Origin: CAYQJS01 sp964417895
Lineage (GTDB): Bacteria > Chloroflexota > UBA6077 > SHYK01
Direction of reading: 5' to 3'
Length of the DNA stretch: 64,000 nt
Assembly (NCBI GenBank): GCA_964417895.1
Contig: CAYQJS010000026.1
Coordinates: forward strand, 5,333 to 69,332
Below the pieces are notes generated by a model. It did not search any database. It had not been told where the DNA came from and worked only from the letters and a program-made list of their open reading frames with translations. Each line of letters opens with the position of its first letter. Position 1 is the first letter of the stretch. Shown here piece by piece: positions 26,868 through 35,204 of this stretch. The position numbers were made by a program, and so were the translations under genes.

Positions 26868-26998
26868 AGGGCTCGGTGAGGCCGTCGTGGACGAGGTCCG
26901 CGAGCACGTCGGAGCCCGCCGCGTTCGCGGGACTGAGCGCGCTGTACGGGACTGAGCGCGCTGTGGATGAAGGGCGGGTCGCTGAGTATGGCGGCGTG
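26868..26998 (-). pseudogene. N-terminal remnant of a family-5 solute-binding protein gene
   Basis: Encodes IHAAILSDPPFIHSALSP and then DLVHDGLT, matching residues just after the signal region of the intact gene at 29466-31157. A tandem 19-bp duplication (cgggactgagcgcgctgt) near 26938-26974 disrupts it. With the 25589-25880 piece it flanks the toxin-antitoxin cassette, and about 350 codons between them are gone. Confidence 0.75.
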
Positions 26999-26999
26999 G

Positions 27000-27210
27000 A
27001 TCCTCGACGGCGGCGGCAAAGTGGTGGTCGAGTTTGACAACACGGCGATCGGCTCGCCGCGAGGCAATGTCTTCAAGGAGCTCTTGGCTTTCGTGAACCG
27101 AACAGACAGCCAGGGACGGGTGTGGGGCGCAGATCAGGCGGTTGACCGCCGTACCGTTCTCCTCATGGCGACGCGATGGGCGGCTGAATACGTCCTGAGG
27201 GAAGACGTGT
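27000..27210 (+). pseudogene. Amidohydrolase C-terminal fragment
   Basis: The frame reads AFVNRTDSQGRVWGADQAVD then RRTVLLMATRWAAEYVLRED. It is nearly identical over 27139-27209 to 34546-34617 in the amidohydrolase pseudogene. It ends abruptly at the left edge of the duplicated RND segment at 27210, so two unrelated genes are joined there. Confidence 0.75.
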
Positions 27211-27388
27211 CGACCGTGCCCGGGTCCGCCCCCGGCACGCTCGTGATGATCGTGACGCCGGGGAAGCTGATGTTGGGGAAGATGCCGACGCCCATCGCGA
27301 GGTAGGAGTAGAGGCCGAAGCAGACGAGCGACAGGGTCAGCACGCCGACGAGGAGTGGATTGCGGAGTGAGAAGAGAGTGAGCCGCAC
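27210..27388 (-). pseudogene. 5' fragment of an RND efflux gene
   Basis: About 60 N-terminal residues of the RND permease (LTLFSLRNPLLVGVLTLSL through TSVPGADPGTV), nearly identical to the first residues of the gene at 21254-24508. It then runs into amidohydrolase-derived sequence read backwards. Only a stub with one transmembrane helix remains. Confidence 0.85.
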
Positions 27389-27548
27389 AGTATCCGTCAG
27401 GGAGAAATCGTAGATATTATGACATCTGCCCGTTCGCACACGTGCCGAAGGTTCTGGTCAGTGAGGTTTCCTCGTCGGCCGTGGGCAGGAGCCGCGGCTT
27501 GTCGTTAGGGCTCCACGATCACTTGCTGACCGTGGTCGAAAGCCAGGC

Positions 27549-27806
27549 CTATGTGGTGGATGAGCGCCAGCTCATCTCCGCCTGGCCCCCAACGCGACGC
27601 AATGCGAATGCTCCGCGACCGAACTGTGCCATCGCCTGCTGCGCGACTTTGAACTGATCCGGTCCTGTTATGACTCGGCCGTCATCGGCTATGGCGACAA
27701 ACTCGCCGTGGTGCTCAGGCTCCAGGGGGCGACCGAACCGCTCATAGAGCAGGTCGTCCTTCTCTCCACGCTGACTAAGCCATTGCTCCAATCGTGCGGC
27801 GTTCAT
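27549..27806 (-). CDS. Small DUF5678-like protein
   Basis: 85 residues. DLLYERFGRPLEPEHHGEFV followed by AIADDGRVITGPDQ and a strand FGRGAFALRRVGG fits the pattern of DUF5678-like small proteins that bear a compact alpha/beta fold and often accompany aspartyl-protease or toxin genes. The function is unknown. The start ATG 27806 is shared with the degenerate copy at 24925. No partner gene lies immediately downstream. Confidence 0.6.
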   Translation of the reverse strand: MNAARLEQWLSQRGEKDDLLYERFGRPLEPEHHGEFVAIADDGRVITGPDQFKVAQQAMAQFGRGAFALRRVGGQAEMSWRSSTT

Positions 27807-27901
27807 GCTCCTGCTAACCCTACGCCGAGTATCGGAACGATTATCGCACCGCTGCAGCCTCTGTCGCCCTCCTCACGGGCGGCCACGCGTAGCCGCCCGC
27901 T

Positions 27902-29140
27902 TCACCCCGCCAGCAGCTCGCGCCAGGAGGCCTCGCTCGAAATGGGCCCGCCCAGGCAGTAGAGGTCGCTGAAGTCGTTGTCGCCGGCCTCCCAGGCGAG
28001 CCCGGGCGGTTCCTCGCCCCGCTGGACGGTCGCCACGGCCCTCAGGAGACACTGGCGCATCGCGACGATCTGCTCGTCGCTTCCTCCCAGGTGCTCGCGA
28101 GTCCGGTCGGCGATGGGGCCCCCCAGCATGGTCTCTGTCATGGCAGCGTCCTGGGTGTGGTTTCCGAACGGAATGCCGCAGTAGATCGAAGTGCGCTGGA
28201 GCGCGCGGTCGATCAGGTACTCGTTGCTCCGGTTAGCGATCTTCCGGTGGTCTGCCGTCAGCTCCTTGCTGTACCGGGCCCGATACTGCCCGTCGGCGGG
28301 CTTGTCCAGGTCTACGAGAAGCTCGTACCGGGTGGTGTTGTAGTCGTCGGCGGGGGTGTGATAGATGGCGTGGATCGTGCGGCGCTGGCGCTCTGCGCTG
28401 GCCGCCTCCCGGCCCACGTCTCCGCCGATGCAGCCAATGAACGGGTAGACGAAGCAATTCGTACGCACCAGCTTCCTGGCGCCCGTGCGCCGATACGTAA
28501 CGCCCCGAACGCCCCAGGGAGTGACCTCGATGTCGAAGAGCGGGGCGGTGTCCTCCGGTGGCCGTAGGCCCTCCCCATGCCGGTGGAGGAACGTCGTGTG
28601 GAGGTGATCGCACTCGCCCTCGATCCCCTGCAGGTAGTTGTTCTCGTTGCCGAACTTGACCACCTCCACGTGTCCGGCCGGAGCCGTGAACCACAGCGTG
28701 TTGGGCAGCAGCGGCATCTTCTCGCTTGGCCCCATGTAGGTCCAGACGATGCCGTTCACGTCGCGGCAGGGGTAGGCGGGGTGCCGAAGCGCGTGCTTCA
28801 GCATGCTCTGGGGCTGCTCACATGGCGTGTCGAGGATTCTGCCATCCGCGTCGTACTTCCAGCCGTGGTAGACGCAGCGCAGCCCTCCCTCCTCGTTCCG
28901 GCCGTAAACCAGCGAGGCCAGCCGGTGGGAGCAGTGCTCAGCCAGGAGCCCCACGCGCCCCTGGCTGTCGCGGAAGGCGACCAGGTCCTCGCCGAGCAGG
29001 CGGACGCGCACGGGGGGACAGTCCGGCTCGGGGACCTCTTCGGAGAGGCAGGCCGGAACCCAGTAGCGCCGGAACAGCTCGCCCATCGGCGTCCCCCGGC
29101 CGACGCGACACAGGAGCTCGTTCTCTTCTGTGCTCAGCAT
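27902..29140 (-). CDS. Rieske non-heme iron oxygenase
   Basis: 412 residues from ATG 29140 (RBS GGAGG). Rieske ligands are C70-x-H72 and C89-x2-H92. The catalytic iron motif is in GECDHLHTTFLHRHG (D178, H181, H186). It belongs to the phthalate-dioxygenase-like single-subunit group and is clearly distinct from the other three oxygenases in the window. No reductase is adjacent. An R1 repeat separates it from the upstream solute-binding protein gene. Substrate unknown. Confidence 0.9.
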   Translation of the reverse strand: MLSTEENELLCRVGRGTPMGELFRRYWVPACLSEEVPEPDCPPVRVRLLGEDLVAFRDSQGRVGLLAEHCSHRLASLVYGRNEEGGLRCVYHGWKYDADGRILDTPCEQPQSMLKHALRHPAYPCRDVNGIVWTYMGPSEKMPLLPNTLWFTAPAGHVEVVKFGNENNYLQGIEGECDHLHTTFLHRHGEGLRPPEDTAPLFDIEVTPWGVRGVTYRRTGARKLVRTNCFVYPFIGCIGGDVGREAASAERQRRTIHAIYHTPADDYNTTRYELLVDLDKPADGQYRARYSKELTADHRKIANRSNEYLIDRALQRTSIYCGIPFGNHTQDAAMTETMLGGPIADRTREHLGGSDEQIVAMRQCLLRAVATVQRGEEPPGLAWEAGDNDFSDLYCLGGPISSEASWRELLAG

Positions 29141-29178
29141 CCCAACCTCCTCCTGTCCATCGTCATACTGACTGGCCC

Positions 29179-29365
29179 CCTGTCATTCTGAGCCGCAGGC
29201 GAAGAATCTGAAGTCGGGTATCGTCCCGGGCCACCGGCCAGTACCCGCTTTCAGATCCTTCGCTCCGCTCCTCTCAAAAGTACCGCTCGTCCTGAGCTGT
29301 CGAAGGACGAGCCTGGATTGAGCAACCTCCGGCTCATGGTTCGACAGGCTCACCATGAGCGGTTT
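29179..29365. repeat. R1 hairpin repeat copy 2 plus R4-like repeat
   Basis: 29179-29275 has arms ctgtcattctgag... and ...cagatccttcgctc flanking gaagtcgggta...tacccgctttc. 29284-29365 then holds an R4-like stretch with cgtcctgagctgtcgaaggacgag and ggttcgacaggctcaccatgag. These fill most of the 325-bp gap 29141-29465; the rest (29366-29465) includes a tandem tcctcag run near 29441-29466. Confidence 0.7.
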
Positions 29366-29465
29366 TCACTCCCTGGCAGCGCCCCGAGAGATCGGGGCAA
29401 GGGAAACTCAGGATGATAGGGCTCCTCTTCGTCACAATCCTCAGTCCTCAGTCCTCAGTCCTCAG

Positions 29466-31157
29466 TCAGCGCACGTCCCACTCGTGGGCGTTCCAGGCCT
29501 GCGTCGTTCCTCCACGGGCACGCGCCGTCACCCCCTGCACCGGCGTCGCGATGGCTGTCGGCTCGATGTCGTAGAAGAGCCCGAGCACGACGACCTCGTC
29601 CGTGATCCTGCGAATCATCTGGCCGATGACCTGCAGTCGCTCCCGCCGCGGGATCGTCGTCTGCCATTGCTCCACCAGGGCATCGAACTCAGCGCTCACG
29701 TATCCGGGCGAGTTGCTTCCCGAGTAGCTGTTGTCGGGCCGCCGCGTCTGCGAGCTGTGGAGGATGCCGAACGCGGTGAGGTCGCTGGCGCCGCGCACCA
29801 GCTCAAAGGCGGGGAAGGTCGCGCGGTAGAGCCGGTCCTGGGCTTGCTGGCGAGCGATGATCACCGGCTCCACCCCGACCCCGATGCGCTGCCAGTAGTC
29901 CGCCACAGAGAGCATCGCCCTGGGCAGAATGGCGTTCGTCTCGTTGGCTCGAATCTCCATTGAAAGGCGCTGGCCCTGGGCGTCCCGGTAAAGGCCGTCA
30001 GCTCCCCTCGCGTACCCGAGCCCCTCGATGAGCTGCATCGCCCGCCTCGCGTCGAATTCGTAGCGGACGATCGCCCGCTGAAGGTCGGCGAACTCGGGAT
30101 CGGAGGGCTGGACCCAGGCGTGCGAAACCGTGCTCAACCCTGCCTCGAGGGCCTCCACCATCTGCTGCCGATCGATGGCGTGGAGCATCGCCCGGCGAAA
30201 CGGGACGCTGCTTACGACAGATGGCGATGGGTTGATCAATTGGGGCCAGACGCGGATCTCGTTCGCCGGCGCGTTCTCCACGCGTCCTGCGCCCCATTGC
30301 TCGCGAAGCGTGACGGCTTGCTCTAGCGACAGGCCCCGTCCGAGGGTCACCTGGACCGCGTCCGCGAGTAGGCTCGCCACCAGCGTGTTCGCGTCGAGGA
30401 AGAACTTCACTACTACCTCGTCGACCCTGGGGCGCCCGAGGACGTACTGGTCGTTAGCGGCGAGCACCACGGAGCTCCCCCTCGCCCATTCGCGCAACCG
30501 GTAGGGGCCGAGGCCGACGAATTCGTCGACGAAGTAGGGCAACTGCTCGAAGGCCGCCTTGTTCTCGCCGTACTCCCGCACGAGGAGGTGCCGGGGCAAC
30601 GGGGAGTCGAACAGCGTGTCGGCCTCGATGTAGGGGCGCTTCCAGCGGACGACCACCGTGGTCGGGTCGACCACGTCGACCGACTCGATGAGCGAGTAGG
30701 GGGTCGCCGCGTAGAGGACGGCCAGCTCCCGGTCGCCCAGCACCTGGGCGGTGAAGGCCAGGTCATCAGGGGCGAGGGGCGCGCCATCGTGCCAGCGCAC
30801 GTCACGCCGGATGCGCCACGTGGTCTCCATGCGCCCGTCATCCAGAACTCTCCACAGGCCGTTGTCGATGCTGGGGACTGCCTCCGCCAGGCGCGGGCGC
30901 CGCTCCCCTCGGTTGTCGAGGACCGTGAGGCCGTCGTGTACGAGGTCTTCGATCGCGTCCGACCCCGCCGCGTTCGAGGGACTGAGCGCGTTGTAGATGA
31001 AGGGCGGGTCGCTCAGGATGGCGGCGTGGATTCGCTTGAAGGCTCCGGGCGCTTCCGGCGCGCCGGTCCCGGATCCGTCGGGGCCCGGCGGCGCTGTGCA
31101 TGCGCCCAGCACGACGGCGACGGCGACCCAGGCACCGACGGCCCGCAACGGTCCCAT
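29466..31157 (-). CDS. ABC transporter substrate-binding lipoprotein, family 5 (peptide/nickel type)
   Basis: 563 residues from ATG 31157 (RBS AAGGAG). Lipobox is in VAVVLGACTAPP. The SBP_bac_5 pattern is clear (WRVLDDGRMETTWRIRRDV then WHDGAPLAPDDLAFT). Such proteins bind oligopeptides or other small solutes outside the membrane. No permease or ATPase gene is next to it, so it is an orphan that must share a transporter encoded elsewhere. Partial copies exist at 25589-25880/26868-26998 and another relative is at 54370-56103. Confidence 0.9.
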   Translation of the reverse strand: MGPLRAVGAWVAVAVVLGACTAPPGPDGSGTGAPEAPGAFKRIHAAILSDPPFIYNALSPSNAAGSDAIEDLVHDGLTVLDNRGERRPRLAEAVPSIDNGLWRVLDDGRMETTWRIRRDVRWHDGAPLAPDDLAFTAQVLGDRELAVLYAATPYSLIESVDVVDPTTVVVRWKRPYIEADTLFDSPLPRHLLVREYGENKAAFEQLPYFVDEFVGLGPYRLREWARGSSVVLAANDQYVLGRPRVDEVVVKFFLDANTLVASLLADAVQVTLGRGLSLEQAVTLREQWGAGRVENAPANEIRVWPQLINPSPSVVSSVPFRRAMLHAIDRQQMVEALEAGLSTVSHAWVQPSDPEFADLQRAIVRYEFDARRAMQLIEGLGYARGADGLYRDAQGQRLSMEIRANETNAILPRAMLSVADYWQRIGVGVEPVIIARQQAQDRLYRATFPAFELVRGASDLTAFGILHSSQTRRPDNSYSGSNSPGYVSAEFDALVEQWQTTIPRRERLQVIGQMIRRITDEVVVLGLFYDIEPTAIATPVQGVTARARGGTTQAWNAHEWDVR

Positions 31158-31231
31158 GCACAGCTCCTTCGTGCCAGTATTCAACCACACAACGACGTTG
31201 CATTCGTTGAGCGAGGTGACCGTGGCGGGTG

Positions 31232-31261
31232 TTGACAGCGCCCGATACACATCAGTAGAGT
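31232..31261 (+). promoter_or_regulatory. Sigma70-like promoter for the DUF6932/XRE pair
   Basis: ttgaca at 31232-31237, 18-bp spacer, then tagagt at 31256-31261. The start codon GTG 31268 is 6 bases after the -10 element and no RBS precedes it, so the transcript may be leaderless. It lies in the divergent gap with the solute-binding protein gene. Confidence 0.5.
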
Positions 31262-31267
31262 TGTGTT

Positions 31268-31715
31268 GTGATCCCGCCGTTCGAACCTCAGTCAGGCAAC
31301 CTCCCGCCGGGGGTGCATGAGGCGACGTGGGAGGAGTTGGCAGCAAAGTATGGGTCGACGCCCCCACCGGCTGGGGCTGCTGGCGGATTGAAAGCAGCGC
31401 TGGACGCGCTGCGGATCGCCGGTTGCCGGCGGGCATACGTCAACGGCAGTTTCGTGATGGGGAAAGAGGAGCCGGCCGATTTCGATGGCTGCTGGGAAGT
31501 TGAAGGCGTCGATCTGGAGCGGCTGGACTCCGTGCTCAAGATGTTCTCCAATCGACGGGAAGCGCGCAAAAACGCTCGTTTGGCGGTGAATTCTTCCCTG
31601 CCGATTGGGGGGCCGATGCGGCTGGCACACACACTTCCTGGAGTTCTTTCAAATGGACCGTGAAACGCTCCGGCGCAAGGGCATCGTCGCCATCGACCTC
31701 GGAGAGTTACCGTGA
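31268..31715 (+). pseudogene. DUF6932-like (nucleotidyltransferase-like) gene with two frameshifts
   Basis: Frame 1 from GTG 31268 encodes WEELAAKYGSTPPPAG then YVNGSFVMGKEEPADFDGCW, a GSF...DxD pattern like nucleotidyltransferase-fold proteins of the DUF6932 type. Frame 2 continues FGGEFFPADWGADAAGTH, and frame 3 gives LEFFQMDRETLRRKGIVAID before the stop at 31713-31715. The shifts fall at an A5 run near 31568 and a (CA)n run near 31630, both typical sequencing-indel sites. The end overlaps the XRE gene start (GTGA), as in toxin-antitoxin pairs. Confidence 0.65.
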
Positions 31716-32164
31716 TTGCGAACGAGCGGCAGTACCGGATCACGAAATCGGAAGCCGAAAAATTCGAGCAAGCGCTCGCCCGCCTGGACGTTGTCGAGGG
31801 TCACCGATCGCCGGAAATGCGCCGGATCATGCGCGATGGCATGCAGAGCCAGCTTGAGGAGCTGCGGGAGCAATTGGCGGGGTATGACGCCCTCCGCACC
31901 GGTAGAGTCGCGATCCTGGAGCTCGAAGGGCTCCGAGATCTCCCTGCGGCGCTCATTCGCGCGCGGATCGCCTGCGGGCTCACCCAGAAGCAGTTGGCCC
32001 AGCGGCTCGGCCTGAAGGAGCAGCAGGTCCAACGGTACGAGGCGACGCGCTACAGCGGCGTCAGCCTGGAGCGGATCCAACAAGTGGCGGATGCCCTCGG
32101 TGTCAAGATTCGCGAACACCTGACGATGCCGTCCGCGGGGCCGCGATCGCCTGGGGGTCGTTAA
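31712..32164 (+). CDS. XRE-family helix-turn-helix regulator, probable antitoxin
   Basis: 150 residues. The N-terminal half is a helical segment (KFEQALARLDVVEGH then RRIMRDGMQSQLEEL). The C-terminal half has an XRE domain (ARIACGLTQKQLAQRLGL, then QQVQRYEATRYSG). The GTG start at 31712 overlaps the preceding gene's stop, so translation is coupled. This arrangement is common for antitoxins paired with nucleotidyltransferase-like partners. Likely represses its own operon. Confidence 0.8.
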   Translation: MIANERQYRITKSEAEKFEQALARLDVVEGHRSPEMRRIMRDGMQSQLEELREQLAGYDALRTGRVAILELEGLRDLPAALIRARIACGLTQKQLAQRLGLKEQQVQRYEATRYSGVSLERIQQVADALGVKIREHLTMPSAGPRSPGGR

Positions 32165-32218
32165 GAAATAGCTTCCACGGGAGGGTACCCGTCAGTTCTG
32201 TTGCGCTGAGGGTGAGCG

Positions 32219-32480
32219 GCCTGCCCCCTCCCCCCTTGCGGGGGAGGGTTGGGGAGGGGGGTAGCGCCCACAACGCGGATGGCACGGACCTTTCGGGTCC
32301 AGAGTTACCGAATCGTGTGGCTACAGAATCGCCTCAGCGCGGAGATGACAGTTACTCGAATCCCGAACTTGCCGAGGGCTGAGTCAACGGAGGTGGTGCA
32401 GTTGATGACCTTCGCAGGTCACCCTCGTTGGAGGTACTACCCCCCACCCAACCCTCCCCCGCAAGGGGGGAGGGGGTTAG
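32219..32480. repeat. Two R2 repeats in inverted orientation flanking about 175 bp
   Basis: 32219-32262 and 32438-32480 are near-perfect reverse complements (gcgggggagggttgggg versus ccccaaccctcccccgc type). The DNA between, 32263-32437, has no ORF I can support. Together they fill most of the 392-bp gap 32165-32556. Confidence 0.75.
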
Positions 32481-32556
32481 CCGTCGTGGCAGAGCAGCAG
32501 CCGGTCCTTCGCGTCGACGAGTCGGATGCGTGACGTGGGGCGGAGCACTGGCTCGG

Positions 32557-33120
32557 TCACGCTGGCTCCGACAGGCTGAGCAGCTCGTCCAGGTCGATGG
32601 TGACATTCGGCAGCGCGACCGGCTGAACCGCCCCCCCCCGCAGCACCATCTCTGTGTAACTGCCGTCCGGCTGGCGCCGCCAGATCCGTATCCAGCGCTC
32701 GTACGGTTGGATGAACCAGATCTCGGCGTCGCCACGGGCCTGGTACGCGGGTAGTTTCTCACGCAAATCGTCGCGACCGGTGGAGGGCGACCAGACCTCC
32801 ACCACAAGCGGTAGTGGCACAGGGTACGCTTCGAGTATTCCTGGATCGGTGAATAGGCGGGCGGCCACATCTGTCGGTATGACGATCACATCGGGGACGT
32901 AGTACTGCGACTCAGACCACCGGAGGCGCCCAGCATCCACCCGGACCTCAAAGTGCTCCACGTCCAATTGCTCCTGCAAGCGGAAGCCCAACCTCCACGC
33001 GATGCGATTGTGCTCCCATGTCATCGCGGGCTTGCTCCGCAGCTGACCGCAATACAGCTCCCATTTGCCGTCCGGGTCTTCCAACGCTACCTGTAGATAT
33101 GTGCCTTCGCTGACAGACAT
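32557..33120 (-). CDS. Uma2-family (DUF820) PD-(D/E)xK nuclease-like protein
   Basis: 187 residues from ATG 33120. The Uma2 core is visible: YYVPDVIVIP, then LPLVVEVWSPSTGRDDLREK (the acidic residue and lysine of the nuclease motif), then YQARGDAEIWFIQP. The biological role of this abundant family is unknown. It is more diverged from the tandem pair at 37287-38472 than those are from each other. The adjacent R2 repeat is just downstream of its stop. Confidence 0.85.
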   Translation of the reverse strand: MSVSEGTYLQVALEDPDGKWELYCGQLRSKPAMTWEHNRIAWRLGFRLQEQLDVEHFEVRVDAGRLRWSESQYYVPDVIVIPTDVAARLFTDPGILEAYPVPLPLVVEVWSPSTGRDDLREKLPAYQARGDAEIWFIQPYERWIRIWRRQPDGSYTEMVLRGGAVQPVALPNVTIDLDELLSLSEPA

Positions 33121-33500
33121 CGTGCTCTCTGTGCGTGATGTGTGGCGCGTAGTCAGGGACTCAGACCGTGATGACCGCCCGGAGCATGGCTCAGCGCGAG
33201 AACATTCTACGTCAATACTACGTGTGCGGCGATCAGCGCGCGCCCTGAGAGCTGCCGCCGCGGAATCCACGTGCCGATGGTCCGGAAACCCTGCGTCTGT
33301 CCTGGCCACGCTCATGGGGTGACCTCGTCACCAGAGTTCAAAGGTTCTCGGCGAACAGCGCAGTCTCAAAATGATCTGGTCGCACCCTGTCTTTTCAGGT
33401 CCCTGCTGCAAATAATGCGCTCTCCAACCCTCATGAGCGCGTTTTAAAAGTCAAGTTCGGAGGCGTCACGACGAACAGACTCAGGGGGCAATATCTCTGG
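33121..33500. other. Intergenic region between divergent genes
   Basis: About 380 bp between the Uma2 gene and the amidohydrolase pseudogene. Reading frames continue into it from both sides but without recognisable protein similarity. I see no repeat of the window's families and no RNA gene. Confidence 0.4.
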
Positions 33501-34764
33501 TTGTTGGCGATCCCGCTCCTCATTGGTCTTGGTTTTTCCCAGCGATCATCGGCACAGGAGACTTTGCCTAAAGAGGTGCTGCGGTTCGCCGATGTGATCT
33601 TGCTCAACGCAAAGGTCCTCACGGCGGACCAGGACTTCACGATCGCGGAGGCGCTCGCGATCAGGGACGGCAAGATCATGGCCGCGGGGAGCAGCGCGTC
33701 CATCTCGAGGATGGCGGATCAGAACACCCGGAGGATCGATCTCGAGGGGAAGACCGTCATTCCGGGCATCATCGATACCCATGAGCACCTTTTCGACTAT
33801 GCGGTCGACCGCTGGTTCGACGAGATCGAAGAGCTGGAGCCTAACCTTGCGGACTTTCGACTGCGGGTGATCCAGGCGGAGTCTGCCGAGGACTTCCTGG
33901 CCAAGCTTGAGGATCTGATGGCGAGCATCGAGCCCGGCAGATGGACCCAGGTACGCGTGACGCCTGTCGATGTCGGACGGGAGGTCTGGGACCGGCTCTC
34001 CATCGAGGACATCGACAGGTTCTCCCCCAACAATCCTCTGGTGGTCTGGCCCGCGCGGGGGTGAGGACAAGGCGCTTCTTCAACAGCCAGGTCAGGCAAG
34101 CCGCGCAGAGGAGGTTCGGTTACGACGCGTTCGTAGGGCAAGATGGGAACTACCACGGCCGCGGCGCCGCGTCTCATATCCGGAGCATCATGGTCGACGT
34201 CATCGTCCAGGAGCCGATGAAGAGCCTCGCGCATGCTTTCCGAAAAGAGATGGAGGTATGGGCTTCAAGGGCGTCACCACGTGGTCTTCGTCCCTGAGCG
34301 GCCTCGTGAACTTGAACGTCTACGCACAACTGGATCGGAACGGGGAGATGCCCATGCGCTTTGCCTACTCGTATGGCATGGGGGATACCAATTTCCCGTA
34401 CTCCGTCGGATTCTACGAGCGCCTGGGAGACGTGGCAGGCCATGGGACGCCACATCTCTGGTCGATCGGGGTATTTCCTGGGATCCACGGCTGTTTGCCA
34501 CCCGTGCTTTCCCCGCACTTCAAGACGCAGGACGCGGAGCAGGCGGTTGACCGCCGGACCGTGCTCCTCATGGCGACGCGATGGGCGGCTGAGTACGTCC
34601 TGAGGGAAGATGTGCTCGGCTCATTGGAGCCCGGGAAATGGGCGGATCTCGTGATCCTGGACAAGGACTACCTGGTTGCTTCAGAGGAGGACTTCGCCAA
34701 CCTCCAGGTGCTCTTGACCATGGTCGGCGGGAAAATCGTTTACAGCCCGATTTTTGGCGGCTGA
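33501..34764 (+). pseudogene. Secreted amidohydrolase-family gene, broken
   Basis: The first frame has a hydrophobic signal-like start, LLNAKVLTADQDFTIAEALA, and the metal-binding start GIIDTHEHLFD. It shifts near 34060 (FNSQVRQAAQRRFGYDAF) and again near 34250 (GFKGVTTWSSSLSGLVNLN), ending with a typical C-terminus (LGSLEPGKWADLVILDKDYL). In addition, roughly 150-200 central residues are missing before QDAEQAVDRRTVLLMATR. Intact relatives are metal-dependent hydrolases of about 550-600 residues. The C-terminal part recurs at 27000-27210. Confidence 0.8.
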
Positions 34765-34928
34765 TGCTCGCTACCGTATCTCCTACGCGTAAGCGAAGCG
34801 ACCTGATCATGCCTACCGCTGGAAGGGGTGTCCACAACTCTGGACGAGATCTCGGCCGCCATCCACGTGGAGGCCCAGTCGTCAGCTAGAGCTTGCTCGA
34901 CGGGGCCAGTACCGTGTGACACCGTGCG

Positions 34929-35032
34929 CTGTCACCCTGAGCGATAGCGAAGGGTCTGAAGGCGGGTAATGGCACGTGGCCGCGGGGCGATACCCGACTT
35001 CAGATTCTTCGCCTGCGGGCTCAGAATGACAG
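34929..35032. repeat. R1 hairpin repeat, copy 3
   Basis: Arms ctgtcaccctgag and ctcagaatgacag, with an inner inverted pair gaaggcgggtaatgg / gatacccgacttcag. It lies in the 440-bp gap 34765-35204. The rest of that gap holds no supported gene apart from the leader of the gene at 35205. Confidence 0.75.
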
Positions 35033-35204
35033 GGGCTGGGGGCTCAGAATTGTCCATGCCGCATCACGGCGCGACGAGGGATGAAAATTGGGCGCGCCGG
35101 ACACGATTTTCAGAACAATGACAGCCATCAACCCGTTCCTAAACGCGGCACTCGCGGTTAGGATAGTGGGGCAGCTTCACGGACATGCTGATGGGGAGGA
35201 AGCG

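Larger units (their letters stand above)
27210..27866. repeat. 657-bp duplicated segment, copy 2
   Basis: Second copy of 24330-24986 in the same orientation. Its left edge joins an amidohydrolase fragment and its right edge lies 35 bp before the end of a Rieske gene. This copy retains the intact version of the small DUF5678-like gene. Confidence 0.85.
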
